DNA of 18,822 bases from Planctomycetes bacterium UBA4800 (GTDB taxonomy: Bacteria > Planctomycetota > UBA8108 > UBA8890 > UBA8898), in the NCBI GenBank assembly GCA_002402755.1, contig DHGK01000184.1, positions 1 through 18,822 of the forward strand, in the 5' to 3' direction. Each line of letters begins with the position of its first letter. The stretch's first letter is position 1. Positions 8,694-15,095 of the stretch are shown piece after piece. The notes beneath the pieces are model-generated. The model was not told the DNA's origin. It saw only the letters and a list, made by a program, of their open reading frames with translations, and searched no databases. The translations under genes and the position numbers were made by a program.

Positions 8694-9193
8694 GCCGTGG
8701 TCAGGCTCCCTCGCTCCTGCTTGCGCCTGAGCAGCCGGAGCGTCTTGCCGCCGTCGAAGTACGAGACGTCGTCCATGAACTTCCACATGATCATGAGGCC
8801 GCGGCCGTGCTCCCGCGCGCGCCCCTCCGGGGTGCGAGGATCCCGCACGGCGTCGCTCGTGAATCCGGCCCCCTGGTCGGCGATGATCACGCCCCACTCG
8901 CTGCCGCTCTCGAAGACCTCCAGGCGGATCCTCTTGGCCGGATCCTCCTTGTTGCCGTGCGAGAAGGCGTTCTGCAGGCCCTCGTCGATGCTCACCCGGA
9001 TGCGGAGCAGCTCCCGTTCGTCCCGCACCAGGTCCCGGCCGATGCAGGCGATCGCGTCATCGAGCAGGAGCCCCTTCTCCTCGTACGTCGTCGCGATCTC
9101 GCGCGCGAAGATGACGTTCGCGGGGCGCCCGCACTCCGAGCGCTCGATCGACACGGAGAAGGTCCCCTTCCGGGCACAGTGTTCGCACCGCAT
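8690..9193 (-). CDS. RsbW-like ATPase / serine-protein kinase (HATPase_c_2), anti-sigma-factor type
   Basis: The 167-residue protein has a GHKL ATPase fold. The N-box is DEGLQNAFSHGN (E71, N75), the G1 box DQGAGF (106-111) and the G2 box EHGRGLMIMWKFMDDV (128-143). This is the RsbW/SpoIIAB arrangement: no histidine-phosphorylation domain, used for serine phosphorylation of antagonists or for binding sigma factors. Residues 1-35 are extra for this family and include CEHC (C3, C6) plus C21, which might bind a metal with a partner. The start is uncertain. The ATG at 9193 has GGGAG only 1 nt away, whereas a GTG at 9154 has an AAGGGGA at better spacing and would give 154 residues without the cysteines. 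It is coupled to the downstream receiver-like gene and lies 47 bp after accD. No sigma factor or antagonist is in the window. Confidence 0.8.
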   Translation of the reverse strand: MRCEHCARKGTFSVSIERSECGRPANVIFAREIATTYEEKGLLLDDAIACIGRDLVRDERELLRIRVSIDEGLQNAFSHGNKEDPAKRIRLEVFESGSEWGVIIADQGAGFTSDAVRDPRTPEGRAREHGRGLMIMWKFMDDVSYFDGGKTLRLLRRKQERGSLTTA

Positions 9194-9240
9194 GCTCCCG
9201 GGATATCGGCCGCGGCGCGGAATCGCTGAAGCGCGCGGGA

Positions 9241-10065
9241 TTATCGGGCGTACGCCAGCAGCGAGGCGACCGTGGCGCGCAGATCCGGCCGGCTCACCAC
9301 CATGTCGATGAACCCGTGCTCCAGGAAGAACTCGGCCGTCTGGAAGCCCTCGGGAAGCTCCGTCTTCATCGTCTCCTTGACGACGTTCGGGCCCGCAAAG
9401 CCGATGAGCGCCTTGGGCTCGGCAATGATGATGTCCCCGAGCGCCGCGAAGCTCGCCATGGCGCCGCCCATCGTCGGGTTCGTCAGGATGGAGATGAAGA
9501 ACCCGCCCTCGCGCTCGAAGCGCGCCAGGGCCGCGCTCGTCTTCGCCATCTGCATGAGGCTCAGAATGCCCTCGTCCATGCGCGCCCCGCCGCCCGAGCC
9601 GGACACGAACACGAAGGGCAGGCGCTCCCTGGTGGCGCACTCGACGCCCCGGCAGATCTTCTCGCCCACCACCGACCCCATGCTCCCGCGCATGAAGCGC
9701 GAGTCGCTCACGCCGAACACGACCTGGATCTCGTCGATCCGGCCGTACCCCATGACGCAGGCGTCGCGCAGGCCGGTCTCCTCCTGCGCCTTCTTGAGGC
9801 GCTCGCGGTACGGCTTGCGGCCCGTGAACTGGAGCGGATCGTCCGGGGCCAGATCGGCGAACAGCTCCCGGAACGACCCGGTGTCGACCAGCGCATGGAT
9901 GCGTTCCTGGCTGGAGATCTCGAAGTGGTAGTCGCACTTCGGACACACCTCGAGCATCTCGCGCACCTTGCTCTTGGTGACCATCTTCTGGCAGTCCGGG
10001 CACTGGACCCAGAGTTCCGGCATCTCGCGCCGGCGCTCGAACCTGGTCTTATCCCTCGGCGACAC
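9241..10065 (-). CDS. accD: Acetyl-CoA carboxylase carboxyltransferase subunit beta
   Basis: This is the beta subunit of the acetyl-CoA carboxylase carboxyltransferase (274 residues), which transfers the carboxyl group from biotin to acetyl-CoA to make malonyl-CoA for fatty-acid synthesis. An N-terminal zinc ribbon has C22-x2-C25 and C41-x2-C44 (CPDC, CPKC). The crotonase-like core contains FVSGSGGGARMDEGILSLMQ, then TNPTMGGAMASFAALGDII and AGPNVVKETM, all hallmarks of AccD. The start is GTG at 10065, preceded by AAGGAGG at 6-nt spacing. It overlaps the end of rpe by 17 bp, so the two are co-transcribed. AccA, AccB and AccC are not in the window. Length is slightly below E. coli AccD (304) because the C-terminal tail is short. 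Confidence 0.96.
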   Translation of the reverse strand: MSPRDKTRFERRREMPELWVQCPDCQKMVTKSKVREMLEVCPKCDYHFEISSQERIHALVDTGSFRELFADLAPDDPLQFTGRKPYRERLKKAQEETGLRDACVMGYGRIDEIQVVFGVSDSRFMRGSMGSVVGEKICRGVECATRERLPFVFVSGSGGGARMDEGILSLMQMAKTSAALARFEREGGFFISILTNPTMGGAMASFAALGDIIIAEPKALIGFAGPNVVKETMKTELPEGFQTAEFFLEHGFIDMVVSRPDLRATVASLLAYAR

Positions 10066-10771
10066 GATCGCCCTCCTTCTCGGCCAGAGCCCGGAGCCGG
10101 GCGCAGGCCTCCGCCCGGTCCCTGCGCCCGAACACGGCCGATCCCGCGACGAAGATCTCCACGCCGGCCGCCCGCGCCCGCCCCACGGTCTCGTCGCTCA
10201 TGCCGCCGTCGACCTCGATCCAGAAGCGCTCCGGGCCGAGCGTCCGGCGCACCTCCAGGGCCGGCGCGATCTTCTCCAGGCACTCCGGCATGAACGCCTG
10301 GCCGCCGAACCCGGGCTCGACGGTCATGATGAGCAGCAGATCGGCCGCGTCCAGGAGCGGCAGCACGCGCTCGACCGGGGTCCCGGGCCGAAGCGTGATG
10401 CCCGCGCCCTTACCCCGCGCCCTGAGCGTATCGAGAATCTCGCGGGGCTGCTCCGTGGCCTCGACGTGGATCGTGACGCGGTCGCTGCCCGCATCGATGA
10501 AGGCGTCGAGCAGCCGCTCGGGCTTCTCGACCATGAGGTGGACGTCGAGGTACAGATCCGTCGTCGCGCGCAGGGACCTGACGACGGGCGGGCCGAACGT
10601 GATGTTCGGGACAAAGTGCCCGTCCATCACGTCCACGTGGATGAGATCGGCGCCGGCCCGCTCGACGTCGCGGATCTCGTCGCGGAGACGGGCGAAATCC
10701 GCGCTCAGAATCGACGGCGCGATCCGCACCGGCCTCAGGGGGTACCCCCGGCGTTCTGTCGCTGCGCTCAT
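10049..10771 (-). CDS. rpe: Ribulose-phosphate 3-epimerase
   Basis: This 240-residue TIM-barrel enzyme interconverts ribulose 5-phosphate and xylulose 5-phosphate in the pentose phosphate or Calvin pathway. Family signatures: APSILSADFARL at 18-29, IHVDVMDGHFVPNITFGP with metal ligands H45 and D47, LDVHLMVEKP with H78, MTVEPGFGGQAFMP at 149-161, and WIEVDGG with D188. Start choice is open. The ATG at 10771 lacks an SD but sits 11 nt after a perfect TATAAT, giving a near-leaderless message. A GTG at 10729 would start directly before RIAPSILSA, where many homologues begin, but it has only a weak SD. The gene heads the rpe-accD-kinase-receiver run and is divergent from gltX. Confidence 0.96.
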   Translation of the reverse strand: MSAATERRGYPLRPVRIAPSILSADFARLRDEIRDVERAGADLIHVDVMDGHFVPNITFGPPVVRSLRATTDLYLDVHLMVEKPERLLDAFIDAGSDRVTIHVEATEQPREILDTLRARGKGAGITLRPGTPVERVLPLLDAADLLLIMTVEPGFGGQAFMPECLEKIAPALEVRRTLGPERFWIEVDGGMSDETVGRARAAGVEIFVAGSAVFGRRDRAEACARLRALAEKEGDRVAEG

Positions 10772-10783
10772 AGTGTCCGGACA

Positions 10784-10789
10784 TTATAG
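10784..10789 (-). promoter_or_regulatory. Putative -10 box (TATAAT) of rpe
   Basis: Perfect TATAAT on the minus strand, ending 11 nt before the ATG at 10771. A weak -35 candidate (TGGCGG) lies 17 bp upstream. The expected start is only a few nt from the ATG. Confidence 0.5.
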
Positions 10790-10825
10790 GACCGGCCGCC
10801 TCGCGCCGCCACCCCGCGGGCCCTT

Positions 10826-10854
10826 TTGCAAACCCCCGCCGCACGTGCAATAAT
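10826..10854 (+). promoter_or_regulatory. Putative sigma70-type promoter of gltX
   Basis: TTGCAA (10826-10831) and AATAAT (10849-10854) are 17 bp apart. The flanking GCCCTTTTGCA matches the glnS -35 area. Transcription would start near 10861, giving a leader of about 58 nt. Confidence 0.5.
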
Positions 10855-10870
10855 ACTCCCTTTGCGCCGC

Positions 10871-10891
10871 GCGGCAGGAATGTCCCGCCGC
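10871..10891 (+). promoter_or_regulatory. Hairpin in the gltX leader
   Basis: GCGGCAGGA (10871-10879) pairs with TCCCGCCGC (10883-10891) with one mismatch around an ATG loop. It sits between the predicted transcription start and the SD (GAGG, 10908-10911), similar in position to hairpin 1 of the glnS leader. Confidence 0.4.
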
Positions 10892-10918
10892 CCGCTCACC
10901 CGCACCCGAGGCATGACA

Positions 10919-12397
10919 ATGATCTCAGAAAGAATCCGCGTCCGCTTCGCGCCCAGCCCCACGGGCTACCTCCACATCGGCAGCGCCCGCACCGCGCTCT
11001 TCAACTGGCTCTTCGCGCGGCGCCACGGCGGCGTGTTCGTCCTCAGGATCGAGGACACCGACGAGCAGCGCAACAAGACCGAGGCCCTGGCCGCGATCTT
11101 CGAGGGCCTCAGGTGGCTGGGCCTGGACCCCGACGAGGGCCCCGAGCAGGGCGGGGCATACGGCCCCTACTTCCAGAGCGAGCGCGGCCCCACCTACGCC
11201 GAGGCGGTCAAGCAGCTCGAGCGCTCGGACGGGATCTACCCGTGCTTCTGCACCAAGGAAAGGCTCGCGCAGCGCCGCGAGCAGCGGGGCGGCGGCGGCG
11301 ATGCCTCCTGGCACTACGACGGCCACTGCCGCGCCCTGCCCGCCGCGGAGGTCGCCGAGCGCCTGGCGGCCGGCGAGCCGTACACCTGGCGGCTCAAGAT
11401 CCCGCGCCCGGGCGCGACGACGTTCAACGACCTGATTCACGGCCCGACGACCGTCGATCACGCCGATGTCGAGGACCTCATCCTCGTGCGCGCCGACGGG
11501 ACGCCGACCTACAACTTCGCCGTCGTCATCGACGACCACCTGATGGCGATCACGCACGTCATCCGCGGCCAGGACCACCTCACGAACTCCTTCAAGCAGG
11601 TCCTGATCTACGAGGCCCTGGGGTGGGAGGTTCCCGCCATGGGGCACATCTCCCTCATCCTCGCCCCGCCGCCCCACACGGGCAAGCTCTCCAAGCGCCA
11701 CGGCGGCGCCGAGATCAAGGAGTACCAGGACAAGGGCTACGACCCGGACGGCTTCGTCACGTGGCTGGCGATGATCGGCTGGTCGTTCGGCAAGGACGAG
11801 GAGAAGGAACCCATCGCGCGCGAGGAGCTGATCGCCAACTTCGACATCGCCAACGCGGGCAAGGCCAACGCGCGCATGAATCCCTCCAAGCTCAACGCCA
11901 TCTCGGGGCGCCACATCCGCGCCATGCCCCCGGCCGAGCTCGCGCGCAAGATCGAGCCCTACCTGCGCGCCGCGGGCTGCCTCCCGCCCGACGCCGGCGA
12001 GGCCGCGCTGGCCCTCATCGCCGAGTGCGTCCAGCCGCGCATCGACTTCTTCGCCCAGGCGCCCGCCATCGTCGACTGGGCGTTCAAGGACCCGGTCTAC
12101 GAGCCGGACGCCCTGAAAGCGCTCGCGGGAACCGCAGGCGCCGCGGAGTTCCTGAGGGCGTATGCCGAGACCTTGCCCGCGGCGTTCGCGGCGCCTGCGG
12201 ACCTCGAGTCCCATGCCCGCGACTTCTCGACGGCGCGCGCGCTCAAGTTCGGCGCGTTCGCCAAGGCAGTCAGGGCCGCGCTCACCGGGCGGCTGCAGAC
12301 GCCGCCCCTCTTTCACTGCGCGTGCCTGCTCGGCCGCGAGGAGACCGTGCGGAGGATCGAGCGCGCCGCGGAGGTCGCGGCGGGCGGGAAGGCGTAG
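10919..12397 (+). CDS. gltX: Glutamyl-tRNA synthetase
   Basis: This 492-residue class I synthetase charges tRNA-Glu with glutamate. The HIGH-equivalent HIGS is at 19-22 within FAPSPTGYLHIGSARTALFN, followed by LRIEDTDEQRN. KLSKRHG is at 256-262. A CFC near residue 110 and YDGHC downstream resemble the zinc site of E. coli-type GluRS. The C-terminal anticodon-binding helical domain follows in normal length. The start at 10919 is preferred because GAGG (10908-10911) is 7 nt away; the ATG at 10913 in the same frame is only 1 nt from that SD. It has its own promoter and a leader hairpin. The gene converges on the zinc-ribbon protein, 31 bp apart, where a small hairpin (GGGCG 12412-12416, CGCCC 12422-12426) lacks a T-run. 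Confidence 0.97.
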   Translation: MISERIRVRFAPSPTGYLHIGSARTALFNWLFARRHGGVFVLRIEDTDEQRNKTEALAAIFEGLRWLGLDPDEGPEQGGAYGPYFQSERGPTYAEAVKQLERSDGIYPCFCTKERLAQRREQRGGGGDASWHYDGHCRALPAAEVAERLAAGEPYTWRLKIPRPGATTFNDLIHGPTTVDHADVEDLILVRADGTPTYNFAVVIDDHLMAITHVIRGQDHLTNSFKQVLIYEALGWEVPAMGHISLILAPPPHTGKLSKRHGGAEIKEYQDKGYDPDGFVTWLAMIGWSFGKDEEKEPIAREELIANFDIANAGKANARMNPSKLNAISGRHIRAMPPAELARKIEPYLRAAGCLPPDAGEAALALIAECVQPRIDFFAQAPAIVDWAFKDPVYEPDALKALAGTAGAAEFLRAYAETLPAAFAAPADLESHARDFSTARALKFGAFAKAVRAALTGRLQTPPLFHCACLLGREETVRRIERAAEVAAGGKA

Positions 12398-12428
12398 CCG
12401 CCGCGCGGGCGGGGCGTGCCGCGCCCGT

Positions 12429-13682
12429 TCACCGCCCGCGCCCGCGCAGCTTCCCGAGGAGCTTCCTGAAGAGCTCGCCCGAGCACAGCCGCTCGGTGAA
12501 GCTCCGGCGCGAGGGTTTGAAGGCTTCGCGCACCGCCGCCGAGTACGGCTTGTAGACATCGTACACGGTCCGCCAGTAGCCCTTGTCGCGGATCGCGCGC
12601 AGGCCGTCCTTGTAGTAGTCCAGCACCGTGCGGTCGAGGAGATCGAAGCCCGCGGACACCGAGCCGTACAGGCCCAGGCCGGTCTTCCTCGCCTTGTCCG
12701 CCACGAACATCGCCACCGCCGTCGAGATCCCGAAGAGCGAGCGCTCTTCCCTCGCCGCCAGGGCCTCCATCTCCTCCCACGCGCCCGCGACCGCCTCGGC
12801 GCTCACCAGATCCCGCATTTCGGGCGCCTTGAGCGATTCCCTGATCGCCTCGACCGAGGCGCGCAGGTCCTTGACCGACAGGGGCGGCGTGTCCATGCGG
12901 TCGGCAAGCGTGCCGGTCGCGCGCTCGAGGTTCGCCAGCAGATCCTCGACGGTCGCGATCGCCGCGCCCTTGTCGATGACCCCGAGCGCGCGCAGCTCCT
13001 CGACGAGCCGCCGGAAGTACGTGCGCACGCCGAGCGCGCAGTCGCTCAGGATCGCGAGCCCCCAGATCGGCGAGAAGTGCAGCGCCGCGAAGCCCGCCAC
13101 GTCGATCATGTTGCCGACCGCCTTCTTGACCGCGAAGTGCTCGACCGCGGCCGGAGCGCCCGGCGGGCGCGGGCCGTAGGCCCCCTCGACGCCGCCCACG
13201 TCCTCGATCATGAACCTGAGCATCTTCTCGATCGTGAGCCCGTAGAAGTGGCTCTTCTTCATGTCCTTCGGCACGACCGCCGCGGCCAGCTCCTTGACGA
13301 CGCCCGCCGTCGCGCCGAGGGCGCTCCGGCCGGCGCGCTCAGGCAGGCTCAGGACGTAGAGCGCGGCTCCGACGACCCCCGGTTCACCACCGAGCGACTC
13401 CGCGGCTTTGCGCACGGCATCCCGGCCCAGGAGCACCCCGCCGCAGCCCGGGCAGCGCGCGATCGCGATGCCGCTGGCCTCGCCCCCATGCAGCGGACCG
13501 CACCCGGCCGGACACGCCGGCCCGGTTTCCGACCACGCGACCGCGGCCAGGTAATCGCCGAAGAACTCCCGCGCGCGGCCGGCCCGCAGCCACACGGCGC
13601 CGCACGTTCCGCAGCGCCGGCCCTCCCTGTCGCCGAAGATCATCTCGAAAACGTGTGCACAGCAGGGGCATCGCATGGTCAT
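12429..13682 (-). CDS. Protein of unknown function with two zf-TFIIB-like zinc ribbons
   Basis: I do not recognise a named family for the whole 417-residue protein. The N-terminus carries two zinc ribbons. Ribbon 1 has C5-P-C-C8 and C24-G-T-C27 followed by GAVWLRAGRAREFF. Ribbon 2 has C57-PAG-C61 and C77-P-G-C80 followed by GGVLLGRDAV. Both fit the zf-TFIIB (PF13453) pattern CPxC...CxxCGGxWLxxxEL. Residues about 105-417 are mostly helical, with a hydrophobic stretch (about 190-225, MIDVAGFAALHFSPIWGLAI) that may be membrane-associated. The layout vaguely recalls EcsC-type proteins, without a motif to prove it. The C-terminus is basic. The ATG at 13682 has GGAGG upstream at about 10 nt; the ATG at 13676 is an alternative. 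It is divergent from the URO-D-like gene (100 bp) and convergent with gltX, so it is a lone unit with no operon partner. Confidence 0.8.
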   Translation of the reverse strand: MTMRCPCCAHVFEMIFGDREGRRCGTCGAVWLRAGRAREFFGDYLAAVAWSETGPACPAGCGPLHGGEASGIAIARCPGCGGVLLGRDAVRKAAESLGGEPGVVGAALYVLSLPERAGRSALGATAGVVKELAAAVVPKDMKKSHFYGLTIEKMLRFMIEDVGGVEGAYGPRPPGAPAAVEHFAVKKAVGNMIDVAGFAALHFSPIWGLAILSDCALGVRTYFRRLVEELRALGVIDKGAAIATVEDLLANLERATGTLADRMDTPPLSVKDLRASVEAIRESLKAPEMRDLVSAEAVAGAWEEMEALAAREERSLFGISTAVAMFVADKARKTGLGLYGSVSAGFDLLDRTVLDYYKDGLRAIRDKGYWRTVYDVYKPYSAAVREAFKPSRRSFTERLCSGELFRKLLGKLRGRGR

Positions 13683-13730
13683 GCCATCATACCCTCCCCG
13701 CGGGGGCTACCGCGGCGGCCGGGAACTTCG

Positions 13731-13736
13731 TACAAT
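13731..13736 (+). promoter_or_regulatory. Putative -10 box (TACAAT) of the URO-D-like gene
   Basis: TACAAT lies 46 nt before the ATG at 13783. No good -35 is visible 16-18 bp upstream. Confidence 0.4.
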
Positions 13737-13752
13737 GATCGCGCGCAGGAGT

Positions 13753-13769
13753 TTGCCCCGCGCGGGCAA
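13753..13769 (+). promoter_or_regulatory. Leader hairpin running into the Shine-Dalgarno of the URO-D-like gene
   Basis: TTGCCC (13753-13758) and GGGCAA (13764-13769) form a perfect 6-bp stem with a 5-nt CGCGC loop. The right arm ends in the AA that begins the AAGGAG SD (13768-13773), so folding could hinder ribosome access. Confidence 0.4.
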
Positions 13770-13782
13770 GGAGACATGCGTC

Positions 13783-15057
13783 ATGATGACCAGCCGCGAA
13801 CGCGTCGCCTACGCGCTCAACCACAGGGAGCCCGACCGCGTGCCCATCGACCTGGGCGGCACCGCCGTCACCGGCATGCACGCAAGCACGGTGTACGGCC
13901 TCAGGCAGCGCCTCGGCCTGGACGCGCCCGGCACGCCGGTCAAGGTCATCGAGCCCTACCAGATGCTCGGCGAGATCGCGCCCGACCTCATGGACGCGCT
14001 CGGCATCGACGTCGTCGGCCTGTACGGCACGCGCACGATGTTCGGCTTCGCCAACGAAAAGTGGAAGCCCTGGACGCTGTTCGACGGCACGCCCGTCCTC
14101 GTGCCGGAGGGCTTCAACACGACGCCCGATGCGAACGGCGACATCCTCATGTACCCCGAGGGCGACCGCTCGGTCGGGCCGAGCGGCCGGATGCCCAAGG
14201 GCGGTTGCTTCTTCGACTCCATCCCCCGCCAGGAGCCGATCGACGACGACCGGCTCGATCCTGCGGACAACCTCCAGGAGTTCGGCCCGATCGACCCCGC
14301 CGAGCTCGCCCACTTCGGGCGCGAGGCCGAACGCCTGTTCTCGACGACCGGCAAGGCGATCATCGCCTCCTTCGGCGGCACGGCCTTCGGCGACATCGCG
14401 CTGGTCCCGGCGCCCTGGCTCACGCATCCCAGGGGAATCCGCGACGTCGCCGAGTGGTACATGAGCACGGCGGCGCGCCGCGACTACGTCTACGAGGTGT
14501 TCGAGCGCCAGTGCGCGATCGCGCTCGAGAATCTCGCCAAGATTCACGGCGTCGTCGGCGACAAGGTCGCCGCGGTGTTCGTCACCGGCACCGACTTCGG
14601 CTGCCAGGCAGGACCTTTCATCGCCCCGGCAGCGTACCGGGATCTGTACAAACCCTTCCATATCGAGGTCAACAACTGGATTCACCGCCGGACGAAGTGG
14701 AAGAGCTTCATCCACACCTGCGGCTCGGTCGCGGCCTTCATGCCCGATTTCATCGAGGCCGGCTTCGACATCCTGAACCCGGTCCAGTGCTCGGCCGCGC
14801 ACATGGATCCCGCCGAGTTGAAGCGCGCGTACGGCGACCGCATCACCTTCTGGGGAGGCGCCGTCGACACCCAGAAGACGCTTCCCTACGGCGCGCCCGA
14901 CGAGATCCGCGCGCAGGTGCGCTCTCGCATCGAGACCTTCGCACCGGGGGGCGGCTTCGTCCTCAACGCGATTCATAACATCCAGGCCAAGATTCCGATC
15001 GAGAACGTGCAGGCCTTCTTCGAGGCCGCGCGCGAGTTCGGGCGCTACGCGCCGTAG
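13783..15057 (+). CDS. Uroporphyrinogen decarboxylase superfamily protein (MtaA/CmuA-like methyltransferase type)
   Basis: This 424-residue protein begins MMTSRERVAYALNHREPDRVPIDLGG, the standard opening of the URO-D-like family. Later motifs are FVTGTDFGCQAGPFIAPAAYRDLYKP, FIHTCGSV (H311, C313), GFDILNPVQC (C336) and FWGGAVDTQKTLPYG. The H-x-C plus later Cys arrangement resembles the zinc site of cobalamin-dependent methyltransferases (MtaA/MtbA) rather than true HemE, which is shorter (about 350 residues) and lacks it. The likely role is methyl transfer to or from a corrinoid protein, or another C1-type reaction; the substrate is unknown. The start at 13783 is 9 nt after GGAG of the SD AAGGAG. 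No corrinoid protein or heme gene is adjacent, so the context does not settle function. It converges on the flotillin gene. Confidence 0.85.
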   Translation: MMTSRERVAYALNHREPDRVPIDLGGTAVTGMHASTVYGLRQRLGLDAPGTPVKVIEPYQMLGEIAPDLMDALGIDVVGLYGTRTMFGFANEKWKPWTLFDGTPVLVPEGFNTTPDANGDILMYPEGDRSVGPSGRMPKGGCFFDSIPRQEPIDDDRLDPADNLQEFGPIDPAELAHFGREAERLFSTTGKAIIASFGGTAFGDIALVPAPWLTHPRGIRDVAEWYMSTAARRDYVYEVFERQCAIALENLAKIHGVVGDKVAAVFVTGTDFGCQAGPFIAPAAYRDLYKPFHIEVNNWIHRRTKWKSFIHTCGSVAAFMPDFIEAGFDILNPVQCSAAHMDPAELKRAYGDRITFWGGAVDTQKTLPYGAPDEIRAQVRSRIETFAPGGGFVLNAIHNIQAKIPIENVQAFFEAAREFGRYAP

Positions 15058-15095
15058 TCCGGCCCGCACGCACGGCCCCGGCACGCTCGCCCGGC

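Noticed and set aside
12398..12428. Bidirectional terminator between gltX and the zinc-ribbon gene
   Set aside because: A GGGCG/CGCCC stem exists (12412-12426) but there is no T-run on either strand, and such stems are common in this GC-rich DNA.
12162..14978. 938-codon plus-strand open frame across three genes
   Set aside because: It crosses gltX, the zinc-ribbon gene and the URO-D gene in other frames; composition is Arg/Pro/Ala noise with no motif.
13783..15057. True uroporphyrinogen decarboxylase (hemE)
   Set aside because: Too long, has the H-x-C zinc-type motif, and no heme genes are adjacent.
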